NCBI GenBank assembly: GCA_037447655.1
Contig: JBBHKE010002169.1
Span: forward strand, 5,770-63,476
DNA from: Zygnema cylindricum
Taxonomy: Eukaryota; Streptophyta; Zygnematophyceae; Zygnematales; Zygnemataceae
Direction: 5' to 3'
DNA length: 57,707 nt
Notes under the pieces: model-generated
Databases searched by the model: none
The model's input: only the letters and a program-made list of their open reading frames with translations
Told to the model about the DNA's origin: nothing
Position numbers and translations under genes: made by a program
Shown here: positions 22,495-33,771 of the stretch, piece after piece
Position numbering within the stretch: position 1 is the stretch's first letter
Layout of the letters: each line of letters opens with the position of its first letter

Positions 22495-25400
22495 TTGAGA
22501 ACATGTATATTCTGTAACACCTCTCAAGACAGGAACGTCTACTATCCCTGCGGTATGAGTGTGCAAACTTTAGCACAGGGTGATGTATCTTTAATGGTAG
22601 TTGCCGGGGGAAATTCTGTAGAAAGAACTCTCCACAATGTCTTATATGTACAAGAGTTCAAAAAGAATCTATTTTCTATTTCTTTGGTAGAGAGCAAAGG
22701 CTTTGATGTAATCCTCAAAGGAGGAAGGCAGGTTGTTAACAAGCTGGGTAAAGTTGCAGTGACAGGAACTAGAGATGCAAGCAAGATGTATAGGATGGAT
22801 ATGGCTGAATACAAAGAAAATGATGTACTCTATTATAGTGTATCATTTGTCAATGAGCTATGGCATAAGAGATTAGGCCATGTCAATTATGATAGCTTAC
22901 AAAAAATGGTGAATTTAGGAAAGGTTGAGGGTGTTTCTCTTACTTCTCAGCCTGTGAAATCATGTGATGGATGCTCACTTGGATAGATCCACAGATTACC
23001 TGTTCCACAACAATTTGACAACAGATCGAACAAAGTTCTACAGCTTATCCACTAGGATGTTCTCGGTCCATCACAAGTACCATCGGATAGAGGTGTCCAC
23101 TATATGGTTACATTCAATGATGACTACTCGAGGTTCACAAGAGTCTACTTGATGAAACACAAGAGTGAAATGTTTACACTCTTCAAGCACTTCAAGGCAT
23201 GGGCAAAAAAGCTGCATGGAGTTTCGATCCTGGCACTAAGATCAGACAACGGAGGAGAATATACTTCAAAGGAGTTTGAACAGTTTCTCCTCCAGGAAGG
23301 TATCAGTCATAACTTGACAGTTTCGTACACACCAAAACAAAATGGTGTATCTAAAAGACTAAATAAAGCATAGAAGTGCTAGATCTATGCTTGCAGACAA
23401 AGGTTTAGATTTGAAATTTTGGGCTGAGGCACTCATTTGTGCGGTATATATTAAGAACAGAGTTGCATCTTGATCGGCTAAGTCTACACCTTATGAACTC
23501 TGGACAGGCATGAAACCGGATGTTAGTCACTTTAAAGTATTTGGCAGCAAATGTTTTTTCTTAGACACATCGCAAACTAGATGGAAAATGGAAGCTAAGG
23601 GCTAACCTGGGATCTTTATGGGATATGATGACAATGCAAAGGGTTATACGGTATATGTCTTACAGAAAAATAAAGTTATTGTATGTATAAATATACAGTT
23701 GAAGGATGAACAGGATTCGGTTGATCAGTTCACAAACACCGAAAGTGAACAAACAGAAAAGGTACAGCAGTATGTGATCTTTCAGAATACTCAACCTCTT
23801 TATTTTCAGTCTCAGTCACCGGCTACAACTACATCTCCACAGGTTCCTCTACCAGATGCAGCACCTCTTGCACAACAAGATTTGGCACCAACATCTAAAC
23901 AACTTCCTACATATGTGGAACCAGCAAATCCAAATCCAGTTTCAGCACCTGCACTAGCTCTGAACAGGACAACAAATCCCAGGTTGCCGACGATTTCAAT
24001 ATCAGAATTTCTGGGGGGAAGAAGAACCAGCAGCCGTCTGCAAGGAAGCTCACATTTTGCTTTCTTTGCACCTACAACAGAACCGTTAGCAACTCACGAG
24101 GCCTTCTCATCATCGGAGAGAAATCACTGGATTGAGGCGGTAAACGACGAGATGAAGTCATCATGGAGGGGCAACAACAGAACCGTTAGGAACTCAAGAG
24201 GCCTTCTCATCATCGGAGAGAAATCACTGGATTGAGGCGGTAAACGACGAGATGAAGTCATCATGGAGGCGCAGACGTGGGAGCTGGTGGATCTTCCTCC
24301 GAGCAAGAAAGCCATCAGCAGCAAATGGGTGTTCAAAGTGAAACTCAACCCGGACAACACCATCGAAGGTACAAGGCCACACTTGTTTCCCAAGGTTACA
24401 ATCAGAATGAAGGTATTGATTTTGAGGAAACCTTCTCTCAAGCTGTCAGATTTCCCACTGTCAGAATCTTACTAAGTTTGGTTGCTATAGAAAACATGGA
24501 AATCCGCCAGATGGACGTTAACACTGCCATTCTGCATGGAGAGTTAGAGGAAACCATTTACATGAAACAACCAGAGATGTATGAAAAAAAGGGAAAGAAA
24601 ACTTAGTCTGTAAACGAATAAAATTGTCGTATATGCTGAAACAAGCCCCCAGACAATGGAACTTAAAGCTAGATGAATTTCTTATTGGACTAGGATTTCA
24701 AAGGATTAGTTCAGATCAATGATGTACTGCAAGGGGAGTTCGATTCTTTTTTTATTGTATATATGGATGACTTGCTTAATAGCAAGTTTAATGAAATAAA
24801 TTGAATTAAAAGCTAAGGCGAGGTTTAGATGGAACATTGTGAATCTAATTATATCTTGGATCTGTGTAGAGAGGGCAAAAACAAAACTCAATATATTGGC
24901 AAAGGAACAAATAAGTAAAATACTTGAAAAAATTGAAATAAAAGATGTAAAAGGATCTGTAACTCCCATGGAATTCCGACAAAGGCTGGAAGGAAGTGAG
25001 CCAGACTAAGGCATGATGGTTAGTGAGAGCATAGAGTCAAGGGAGAAAGAATTTATGGCTTCAAAGGCATAAAGACAAGTGGTGGGAAGTCTTATTTACT
25101 TCGTGAATTGTACGAGACCTGACATTGCAGCAATTGTAGGAGTCCTAAGTATAAGTGTTCAGAATCGTAAGAGGGCAGAATAGGAAGCTGCAAAAAGAGT
25201 TTTTATATACCCTGCTGGCACTCGAGATCTTAAGCTGAAACTCGGAGGAGGAGAAGTGAAAATTCAGACTTAGAGTGACGCTAGCTATGGGGATATACCA
25301 AGCCGAAAATCCACAACCGGCTTCGTTTTAAAGATCGGAGATGGAACTTAATGCTGGAGCAACAAGCAGCAAAAGGTTACAGCACAGTCAACAATGGAGT

Positions 25401-25722
25401 GAGAGTACATGGTAGCAGCTTCTGCACTAAAAGAACTCCTATGGGTTAAGTCCATTTTGCAGGAACTTAGATACATGTTGACAGGCCACATATTATTTGG
25501 TGTGACAACAAGGCAGCCATTGATATTGCTACTAACCCAAGTCATCATTTTAAGAGCAAGCACATGGATGTCGGACATCATTTTGTGAGAGAAAATGTGC
25601 TTGCAAGAGTGTTAAAACAGTGTTATTTTCCGGATGAGAAAATGGTTGTTGACATGCTAACCAAACCCCTTGGTGCTCCTAAGTTACAGTTTTGTAGAAA
25701 GGCTATTGGGTTGAGTGAGTGA
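22495..25722 (+). pseudogene. Decayed copia pol, element H (protease end to RNase H)
   Basis: Homologous to element I and more distantly to D. It begins inside the protease region and continues with integrase: ELWHKRLGHVNYD, CDGC, then LRSDNGGEYTSKEF near 23240. The third catalytic residue is lost: the usual NGVAERLN reads NGVSKRLN near 23345, Glu to Lys. After a long linker comes reverse transcriptase (SSKWVFKVKLNPDNTIE near 24320; MDVNTAILHGELEE near 24510), then a broken palm and RNase H ending KAIGLSE at 25722. Many stops and frameshifts. No gag is attached and no 5' LTR of its own family is seen. Confidence 0.85.
24074..24269 (+). repeat. 100-bp tandem duplication inside element H
   Basis: 24074-24173 is repeated at 24174-24269 with only two or three mismatches. 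It duplicates the codons leading into the reverse transcriptase (FSSSERNHWIEAVNDEM) and shifts the frame. Confidence 0.9.
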
Positions 25723-26394
25723 CTGAGTCTAAAGATTTAGAGAATTTTTGAAATTGGAAATCTTTATTCAGCATATAGAGCTGTGAGGAGGAATTAAGGA
25801 CTTATAATATTTTGGGAAATGAAACCTGTAATACTTACCTCAAATAGTGTTACAGTAATAGAAGACTAAAAGAGTGTACCGTATGGCCAGTTGGACACGC
25901 GTCGGCAGGAAAAAGATGTTGCAAGTTTTACGAAGTAGTGCCGATGACTAGTTACACGTGTCGGGAGATTAACTAGGGGATTGATGAAATCAGACGAAAA
26001 GAATGCAAACCGCATATCTGGAAAAGTATGGTACGATTAGCCAAAAAGGGTCGTTGATTGACATCGAATTGATGGACGCGATTCAAAAGGGACAACAATT
26101 GAGGAAGCACACTTATACAGTATCAGGTGTTTCGTACTACACGACAACAGTCAACCGGATGCTATAGACCACAACTGACTAAGCGCTAGGAACATTTAAT
26201 GTACGGCCTTCTAATTGTAAATATCTTGAAACAAGGATTTGTAGTTTAGCTAATTTAAAATAGTGTCGCACTATTCAAATTTAGAGAAATGGCAAAAATT
26301 AGGTTTTGGAAGTACTCTTAGAATAGTAAGTACAGTTTTGGTACTTTTTCGTATTATAGGACAGTACTGTAGTACAGTCACTTGAATTAGTATG
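25723..26394 (+). repeat. LTR-like DNA after element H, host of element D
   Basis: Follows the pol end of H directly and shows patchy similarity to 54150-54400 (for example gtgttacagtaa and acacgcgtcgg). Element D inserted into it. It continues after D at 32845-33125, which leads into a gag start at 33126. The stretch therefore looks like one LTR plus leader lying between two internal regions. Boundaries are not defined. Confidence 0.45.
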
Positions 26395-27443
26395 TGTAGA
26401 AACTAATGGTTTTATTAGTATTTTCTAGGTCTGAAAAGAAATATAGAAGTCGAGGCAGTCTATCTCTAACTTCTCTCTCCAACTCTCAAACTTGTCGCAG
26501 TCACTGAGAAATTGGAGAGGAAGCTAGAGCCATGGCTACCTTGGCTATCCTGAGGTTTACGGGAATTTTATATTAGGGATTTTATATTTAATTAAAAGGT
26601 GTGTGCCGGCGGCAAGATTTGATCCTTGTACCTGCCGGCCGGCAAACACAATGTAGCCGGTAGCCTTAGCCGTTTCATCTAGCGGTAGTGATACGTAGCA
26701 TATAGTTTGATAATTATTTATATATGTATACAAGCGATAAACCATTTAACTAGAATTAATTACGGGATACATAGATCCAGTAATATGTAATGTACGACTT
26801 ACGGTACGGACATAAATCAGTACCGCGCATTTGTTTCGTAAATGAAACAAATACCGCGCATGTATTTATTACGGCTACGATTAAAGCCGAATTTAATCGG
26901 ACGGCCGGGATTAGCGCCGAGATCGCGGAGGAAGATTTCGGCGGTTTATGGCCATCGCCACATCGGATGACGCGTGGCAAAATTCCGTTGGATTGTGGAA
27001 ACTCCGGAGATTATGGCACCGAATCCGGATTTGACATGTGTCGACATTTTGGCCATGTCGTACAATGTCCGTACATAAAGTACACCGGCAGCTGTACTTT
27101 TGCGTAAGGAACTCAATTCTGATTGGTTCCGTACATCAGTAGATAGAGTCTGTGAGAGAGATAGGACTTAGAAAAATTAGAAGATAGGACCCTCTCTCCC
27201 AGAGAGCTTCTGTACAAAAGGTCAACTTTGACCCTCCATAACTTACTGCTCAGGGGAGCAAATTCAGAGATTCTTTTTGCTATCGACTCAGGGGAGTCTT
27301 GTCTTCACAGGGGTGAAGTTGGTCAGAGTTTTTGTCTGCCAGGGTGGCAGTTATATTTGCTTAAACACAAAGGGGTCAGGATTATCCTAGAGGCTTCTTG
27401 GAAGCTGTCCACTCTGAGGACTTATGGAGGTCTCAGAGTTTCA
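26395..27443 (+). repeat. 5' LTR of element D
   Basis: Canonical TG...CA ends (TGTAGAAAC ... GAGTTTCA). It carries the gag ATG 20 nt before its end (27424). A tRNA-like block lies on the minus strand at about 26600-26690 (AAACGGCTAAGGCTACCGGC, then CAAGGATCAAATCTTG). Confidence 0.97.
26600..26690 (-). other. tRNA-like module, antisense in LTR D
   Basis: An A-box-like ACGGCTAAGGCTACC and a B-box-like GGATCAAATC about 35 nt apart, with short CAAG/CTTG pairing around the second. The same block is in the 3' LTR (about 32001-32091) and, diverged, in 21818-21897. Confidence 0.5.
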
Positions 27444-30400
27444 GGTTATGGGCCCACCCTCTAGGGTGCCAATATTTAATGGAACTGGCTTCATATACTG
27501 GGAAAGTATGATGATAGGAGCTCTATGCGAAAAAAGGTTTTGGGGGATAGTGAGTGGACGATTGGGGCGTCCATCAAGTCTTGGAATTCCTCCAGGGTTT
27601 AAAGGAAGCAGATTCACCAGGAAAGAGGATTCACCTTCAACGGAGGAAACAAAGGAAGGAGAGGTGGTGGACAAAGGCAAGGAGAAGGAGGCAACCACAC
27701 CAATAGCAACTGGTTTAGCATTCATGTCACCTATTCCGAGGAACGAGGAGAATGATATTGAAACCTGGGACTTCAACAATATGGCGGCAAAGCACTTCAT
27801 CCTACGCCATCTCACTCAAGGACTTGCATGTCCTCATTTGCAGGTAGAGAGGGCATCCGATCTTTGGATGGCTCTCATAGAGATGTACCGAAGTGGTACG
27901 ATTCAGCAACAACAGTTGGCTGATCAGAAAGTTAAGGAGTATGTATACAAAGGGGGAAATATGTTGGATTTTTGCAATGAGCTTGCTACACTCTTCATGG
28001 AGCTAGAGAGTGCGGGTAAAGTTTTTAGTGAAAAAGAAAAAGTTAACTGTTTACTAATGAAGTTACCTGATGAGTTCGAGAACATAGTCAACCGTGTGCA
28101 GGACTTGTCGGACTCAAGGTGGATATGGAACTCAGTGGTAGGGATGATTCTCGTTCGAGAGAATACGATTGAGATCCGAAGGGGAGGAAAGAGTGGCCAA
28201 GCCTTGGCAACAGCGACCGATTGGAGGAACAAGGATTCCCGGAAACCAGTCAGAAACTATGGGGGTAGGGAGCGGGAAAAACAGGTTGGCGAGTTCGAAC
28301 CAAGGGCTCCCAAAGGTTTATGTCATTTTTGTAAGAAACCTGGGCACTATATGGCAGAGTGCACCAAGCTAACCGAGCTTCGGTTAAAGGAGGGGCAGAC
28401 CGGTGGTACCCCGAGAGGAAAGAAAAAGGCCCTTGTCACACAGGTACTTGAGGCGGAATCCGAGGACGAGGACGATGAGCTCCTTTTGGATGAGGAGTTG
28501 GAGGCGAAAACTGAGGTTGAAATTCCACGAAGGCAGAAATGTGCTTACGGTGGATTGAAAGGTGAAGCAGGCTGGATTATAGATTCAGGTGCCTCAATGC
28601 ACATGTGTAAGGATAGACACCTGTTCACTAAGATAAGAAAGATTCCCACCGTAGAGATAGAGTACGGGGATGGGAGGATAGTCACCACTACTCTTGTAGG
28701 ATCGGTAGATCTGAAAGTGTTAGTTGAAGGAAAGACATCCATATTAACATTCTCCGATGTATTGTTTATTCCGGAGCTGAACAAAAACCTTATCTCTACA
28801 TCAGTATTAGATGATAAGGGTTTTTTCACTAGCACTAGGGAAGGAGTCTTTACTGCTAGTTTTGAGGAGGATGTCTATTTCATTGCTGAGAAAGGTAGCC
28901 ATGGGATGTTTAGGCTGATCTTAAGTAATGAAACGAAGAAACTTTATTATGCTGGTGTTCATGATATTATGATGTGGCATAAGAGGCTTGGGCATGTGAA
29001 TCTAGATAAGTTAAGAGAGATGAAAAAGATGGGAGTGGTGGAAGGGATTCAGTTCAGTAAGAGTGATGATATAAGTGATTGTAGTGGGTGTGCTCAAGGT
29101 AAAGCACACAGATTACCCTTTCCAAAAACAGCCACCTACAAGGGAGAAAAACTTCTAGATCTAGTACACACAGATATTTGGGGACCGGCTAGAGTGCCCT
29201 CACCGGGGGGGAAGAGATTTATGATGACTATAACTGATGATTGGTCTCGGTATTCCCGAGTATATTTTTTGAAAAACAAGTCAGAAGCTGAGGACTGTTT
29301 TAGACAATATAAAGCATGGAGCGAAAAACTCCATGAAACTCCAATCAAGAGAGTAAGGAGTGACAATGGTGGAGAGTATACTTCTAACCAGTTTGAGGAT
29401 TTTTTGAGGGAAGATGGGGTTCAACACCAAAAGACAGTGCCAGAAAATCCTGAACAGAATGGGGTAGCTGAAAGGTTAAATAGAACACTAAGTGATAGTG
29501 CTAGAAGTATGTTGTCGGATAAGAAGATAGGAAAAAGGTTTTGGGCAGAAGCAATGAACTGTGCTAATTACCTCAAAAATAGAGTTCTTACTTCAGCTAT
29601 AAAAGATCAAACACCTTATGAGAGATGGACAGGCCGGAAACCAGACTTATCTCATTTAAAGGTTTTCGGCAGTCAAGTATTCAGTCTAGATACTGATCGG
29701 TCCAATTGGAAGCTAGAGCCTAAGGGAAAACCGGGATACTTATTAGGATATGATGAGGATGTTAAAGGATATAGAGTTTATGATCTAAAAAGAGAAGATA
29801 TAATCTTAGTAAAGCATCTAGTAGTTATGGATGAAGGAAAGTCTGTGGATCCCTTCAAATATACAAAGTCAGTAAAAATCAGATTTGAGTCAGAAAATTC
29901 TGATGACTTTGAGCTTCCTAACTATCCAGGTTTTAGAGACGATGACATTCTTGCACGAACAAATCAGACCGAAAAGGACTCGGCTGTGGAAACTCCAGTG
30001 ACAACTCTACTCGAAGCGGAAGACGTGGTGGAAATTGATTCGGAATCAAGGGATAGGGGAGAAGCCGAGTTTGTTCGAAAGAATCCACGAGAACCATCTA
30101 TTCCGGCCTCAGATTTTGAGGGAGGGAGGAGAAGTAGCAAAAGACTGCAAGAAAAACAGGTTAATAACAAGGTAACTAAACTATCTCATCAAGATGAACC
30201 TCAAACTTATCGAGAGGCGATGACTTGTCCAGAAAGAAACCGGTGGAAGACAGCCATCAATGAGGAGATGGCTTCAATCATGGCAGCCGATACTTGGGAG
30301 CTGGTGGACTGTCCACCTAACCGAAAACCAATCGGTTGTAAGTGGGTTTTCAAACTGAAACTGAACCCAGATAACACAATCGAGCGCTACAAGGCCAGAT

Positions 30401-31782
30401 TAGTGGCAAAGGGATTTACACAAAAGGAAGGAATTGACTACGAGGAAACCTTTGCCCCGGTGGTCAGATTTCCCTCGGTCCGCATACTTCTCAGTTTAGC
30501 AGCGGCGGAAGACATGGAAGTGCACCAGATGGACATCAAAACAACCTTTTTGCATGGAGAATTAGAAGAGGAGATCTTCATGCGACAACCCGAAGGGTTT
30601 GTGGAAGAAGGAGAGGAGAGTAAGGTATGCCGGCTGATTAAATCTCTTTATGGTTTGAAACAGGCGCCCCGACAGTGGAATAAGAAGCTTGATGAGTTTC
30701 TTACCGGTCTAGGATATATTCGGATCAGCTCAGATCACTCAATCTATGTTTTCGAAGATGAGGAAGGTTTTATATTTATTGCAATTTATGTTGATGATTT
30801 GCTTGTTTTAAGTAAATCAATGGAAAAAATTAATAAACTGAAAACCGATCTTAAGGGGAGATTTGAAATGAAGGATATGGGGGAAGCAAAATATATTTTG
30901 GGAATTCAAGTAGAGAGAGACCGAAAAAGAAAAATTATAAGATTGACTCAAAAGGAAGCAATAGGAAACATGCTTGAAAAATTTCAAATGGATAAAGCTA
31001 ATAGTTGCACAACTCCAATGGAATTGAAGAAGGGAAGTGAGGGGAGTGAGGAAGAAGGAGTCATAGTCTTAGACGAGGAATTATCTCCTGAAGAACAGAA
31101 GTTCATGCAGACTATTCCTTACAGGCAAGTAGTGGGAAGTCTAATCTATTTTATGAATTGTACCCGGCCGGATTTAGCTGCAGCTGTAGGAGTGCTGAGT
31201 AGAAGTCTAAATGCTCCCACTAAGAAGGATTGGGAGGCAGCTAAGAGAGTCCTTAGATACTTGGTAGGAACTAGAGATCTATGGTTGCATTTGGGTGGGG
31301 AGAGTACTGACATCACTACTTGGAGTGATGCCAGTTATGGTGATGCTCCGATGAGGAGATGTACTTCTGGATATGTATTATATGTGGGTGATGGGGCTTG
31401 CTGTTGGAGTAGCAAACAGCAAAAGGTTATTGCTCAGTCCACCATGGAGGCTGAGTATATGGCCTCTTGCTCTGCTGTAAAAGAATTGATGTGGGTCAAG
31501 TCTTTGCTTAGTGAGCTTGGTCACCTTAAGAGTGGTGTGCAGAAAATATTTTGTGATAATCAGGCAGCAATCGCTATTTCTGCCAATCCTAAACACCATT
31601 TTAAAGCCAAACACATGGACATCAGACTCAGCTTTGTTAGAGAGAAAGTAGAAAACAAAATAATCAGTTTAGAGTACAGACCAGATAGTGAGATGGTAGC
31701 AGATATGATGACCAAACCTGTGCCTTCCCCTAAGCTAATTTTTTGCAGGGAGAAGTGTGGTCTGAAATTAAAGATTGACTAG
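27424..31782 (+). CDS. Gag-pol polyprotein of copia element D (1452 aa)
   Basis: A single intact frame encodes every protein needed for copia transposition, which takes place in cytoplasmic particles followed by nuclear integration. Residues 1-~290 are gag; a CCHC knuckle uses C300, C303, H308 and C313. Protease has the active site DSGA at 387-390. Integrase has the HHCC zinc site H519, H524, C553, C556 and the catalytic D584, D647, E683 (D-X35-E). Reverse transcriptase has D1037 and YVDD at 1122-1125. RNase H has D1302, E1344 and D1378. The ATG at 27424 lies in the LTR; its place 20 nt before the LTR end is conserved in C, F and the related isolated LTRs. An alternative in-frame ATG sits inside the primer-binding site (27448). 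No frameshift separates gag from pol, so the gag excess must arise some other way; no signal for this was identified. Confidence 0.96.
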   Translation: MEVSEFQVMGPPSRVPIFNGTGFIYWESMMIGALCEKRFWGIVSGRLGRPSSLGIPPGFKGSRFTRKEDSPSTEETKEGEVVDKGKEKEATTPIATGLAFMSPIPRNEENDIETWDFNNMAAKHFILRHLTQGLACPHLQVERASDLWMALIEMYRSGTIQQQQLADQKVKEYVYKGGNMLDFCNELATLFMELESAGKVFSEKEKVNCLLMKLPDEFENIVNRVQDLSDSRWIWNSVVGMILVRENTIEIRRGGKSGQALATATDWRNKDSRKPVRNYGGREREKQVGEFEPRAPKGLCHFCKKPGHYMAECTKLTELRLKEGQTGGTPRGKKKALVTQVLEAESEDEDDELLLDEELEAKTEVEIPRRQKCAYGGLKGEAGWIIDSGASMHMCKDRHLFTKIRKIPTVEIEYGDGRIVTTTLVGSVDLKVLVEGKTSILTFSDVLFIPELNKNLISTSVLDDKGFFTSTREGVFTASFEEDVYFIAEKGSHGMFRLILSNETKKLYYAGVHDIMMWHKRLGHVNLDKLREMKKMGVVEGIQFSKSDDISDCSGCAQGKAHRLPFPKTATYKGEKLLDLVHTDIWGPARVPSPGGKRFMMTITDDWSRYSRVYFLKNKSEAEDCFRQYKAWSEKLHETPIKRVRSDNGGEYTSNQFEDFLREDGVQHQKTVPENPEQNGVAERLNRTLSDSARSMLSDKKIGKRFWAEAMNCANYLKNRVLTSAIKDQTPYERWTGRKPDLSHLKVFGSQVFSLDTDRSNWKLEPKGKPGYLLGYDEDVKGYRVYDLKREDIILVKHLVVMDEGKSVDPFKYTKSVKIRFESENSDDFELPNYPGFRDDDILARTNQTEKDSAVETPVTTLLEAEDVVEIDSESRDRGEAEFVRKNPREPSIPASDFEGGRRSSKRLQEKQVNNKVTKLSHQDEPQTYREAMTCPERNRWKTAINEEMASIMAADTWELVDCPPNRKPIGCKWVFKLKLNPDNTIERYKARLVAKGFTQKEGIDYEETFAPVVRFPSVRILLSLAAAEDMEVHQMDIKTTFLHGELEEEIFMRQPEGFVEEGEESKVCRLIKSLYGLKQAPRQWNKKLDEFLTGLGYIRISSDHSIYVFEDEEGFIFIAIYVDDLLVLSKSMEKINKLKTDLKGRFEMKDMGEAKYILGIQVERDRKRKIIRLTQKEAIGNMLEKFQMDKANSCTTPMELKKGSEGSEEEGVIVLDEELSPEEQKFMQTIPYRQVVGSLIYFMNCTRPDLAAAVGVLSRSLNAPTKKDWEAAKRVLRYLVGTRDLWLHLGGESTDITTWSDASYGDAPMRRCTSGYVLYVGDGACCWSSKQQKVIAQSTMEAEYMASCSAVKELMWVKSLLSELGHLKSGVQKIFCDNQAAIAISANPKHHFKAKHMDIRLSFVREKVENKIISLEYRPDSEMVADMMTKPVPSPKLIFCREKCGLKLKID
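27444..27458 (+). other. Primer-binding site of D (half-tRNA type)
   Basis: GGTTATGGGCCCACC abuts the LTR with no spacer. Complementary to the anticodon arm of initiator tRNA-Met. It is translated as part of the polyprotein (VMGPP). Confidence 0.9.
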
Positions 31783-31795
31783 AAAATAAGGGGAG
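31783..31795 (+). other. Polypurine tract of D
   Basis: AAAATAAGGGGAG immediately before the 3' LTR. Its sequence is matched by the tract of element E. Confidence 0.9.
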
Positions 31796-32844
31796 TGTAG
31801 AAACTAATGGTTTTATTAGTATTTTCTAGGTCTGAAAAGAAATATAGAAGTCGAGGCAGTCTATCTCTAACTTCTCTCTCCAACTCTCAAACTTGTCGCA
31901 GTCACTGAGAAATTGGAGAGGAAGCTAGAGCCATGGCTACCTTGGCTATCCTGAGGTTTACGGGAATTTTATATAAGGGATTTTATATTTAATTAAAAGG
32001 TGTGTGCCGGCGGCAAGATTTGATCCTTGTACCTGCCGGCCGGCAAACACAATGTAGCCGGTAGCCTTAGCCGTTTCATCTAGCGGTAGTGATACGTAGC
32101 ATATAGTTTGATAATTATTTATATATGTATACAAGCGATAAACCATTTAACTAGAATTAATTACGGGATACATAGATCCAGTAATATGTAATGTACGACT
32201 TACGGTACGGACATAAATCAGTACCGCGCATTTGTTTCGTAAATGAAACAAATACCGCGCATGTATTTATTACGGCTACGATTAAAGCCGAATTTAATCG
32301 GACGGCCGGGATTAGCGCCGAGATCGCGGAGGAAGATTTCGGCGGTTTATGGCCATCGCCACATCGGATGACGCGTGGCAAAATTCTGTTGGATTGTGGA
32401 AACTCCGGAGATTATGGCACCGAATCCGGATTTGACATGTGTCGACATTTTGGCCATGTCGTACAATGTCCGTACATAAAGTACACCGGCAGCTGTACTT
32501 TTGCGTAAGGAACTCAATTCTGATTGGTTCCGTACATCAGTAGATAGAGTCTGTGAGAGAGATAGGACTTAGAAAAATTAGAAGATAGGACCCTCTCTCC
32601 CAGAGAGCTTCTGTACAAAAGGTCAACTTTGACCCTCCATAACTTACTGCTCAGGGGAGCAAATTCAGAGATTCTTTTTGCTATCGACTCAGGGGAGTCT
32701 TGTCTTCACAGGGGTGAAGTTGGTCAGAGTTTTTGTCTGCCAGGGTGGCAGTTATATTTGCTTAAACACAAAGGGGTCAGGATTATCCTAGAGGCTTCTT
32801 GGAAGCTGTCCACTCTGAGGACTTATGGAGGTCTCAGAGTTTCA
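31796..32844 (+). repeat. 3' LTR of element D
   Basis: Same length as the 5' LTR with two substitutions. Followed by GTATG. Confidence 0.97.
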
Positions 32845-33125
32845 GTATGACCAGTAGATACACACTGTGGGTATATAGTTTAGTACTTAGACAAATTGTG
32901 ATTATCCAAGTCTTGGGATGTTAATAAACTAAGGCAGTTTTTGTGAATATGCAGTGTGAATATCTTATGGTTGGCTAGATCAATTGAGTTAAAACTTTGA
33001 GGAGGGTTTCTACACTGTGTTTACTATTGTTATGCATAATTTGAGTCTGGATATATCACTGAGTTACATTCTATTACATCTTGAAGTTGGTTGTTGAGTA
33101 GGGTGCTTGATAGCTTTTGTTTTAG

Positions 33126-33204
33126 ATGTCTACTTCCACTACTACTGCTGCTGGCTTTCCTCCTACTACTATGGTTGTAGAAAAACAAGAACATCTTTTA
33201 GCGG
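33126..33204 (+). pseudogene. Gag start of an H/I-family element (J)
   Basis: ATG at 33126 opens MSTSTTTAAGFPPTTMVVEK. This resembles the Ser/Thr/Pro-rich gag start of element I (STSTTTPANPP, minus strand near 36120). About 26 codons later the similarity ends at the truncated LTR of element I. The leader before it (32845-33125) belongs with the LTR-like DNA interrupted by element D. Confidence 0.55.
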
Positions 33205-33602
33205 GTCACTTAATTATTCTCTTATGAATCTCGTCCGTTGACTTGATTCATATCAACCGTAGCAGCGTAGTCAAATTCTTGATCACATTCAAATATCTGC
33301 AGCTTTGTAGCAACTGCGTTGTACCATACCAAAAATAGTAGCAACTACGTTGTCATGTACCGAAATATCCGTAGTTGCGTTTGTCTCGTTGTGTCGCATG
33401 CTGCGTTTGTTCGTACGGACCATATCAAAAATAACCGCAGCTGCGCTTGTTCTATCTGCGTCGCTGCTGCGTTGTTCCAATGTTGGTGTCGGTACCATTC
33501 AAAAACCTGCACTGTGCTTCAAGTGACAACGCGTGTCCCTATAGCTCTATTTTTCCACCGTCCTATAAATTTCCTGAGACTTAAAGCTTTCCAAAAACAA
33601 CA
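33205..33602 (-). repeat. 3' LTR of element I (left copy)
   Basis: Starts (sense) TGTTGTTTTTGGAAAGC at 33602 and matches 36631-36987. It contains irregular internal repeats of about 45-50 bp built on gcaactgcgtt and gcagctgcg. The inner end is abrupt against the gag start at 33126-33204 and is probably truncated. Confidence 0.7.
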
Positions 33603-33771
33603 CTCCCCTAAAGCTTTAGACTCATTATGCCAGCGCAGCTACGATGTCGAACTAGCGCAGCATCATAGCATATCAACGTAGCACACTCCCCTAAAGCTTT
33701 AGAATCAGTATACCAGCGCAGCTGCGGTGATAAACTAGCGCAGTATCGCAGCATAGCAGTATAGCAATTAG
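33602..33771 (-). repeat. Duplicated polypurine-tract segment of element I
   Basis: The sequence actcccctaaagctttaga occurs at 33602 and again at 33685, each followed by a related ~80-bp stretch containing cagcgcagct. The polypurine tract (TCTAAAGCTTTAGGGGAG on the minus strand) is therefore present twice, 83 bp apart, before the LTR. Confidence 0.8.

Larger units (their letters stand above)
26395..32844 (+). mobile_element. Ty1/copia retrotransposon D, complete and apparently intact
   Basis: 6450 bp with 1049-bp LTRs at 26395-27443 and 31796-32844. I see only two base differences between the LTRs (near 26574/31975 and 26985/32386), about 0.2%, indicating a recent insertion. A perfect target-site duplication GTATG lies at 26390-26394 and 32845-32849. 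Primer-binding site, polypurine tract and a single uninterrupted gag-pol frame are all present. It is the best candidate in the window for a copy that can still move. Confidence 0.97.
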
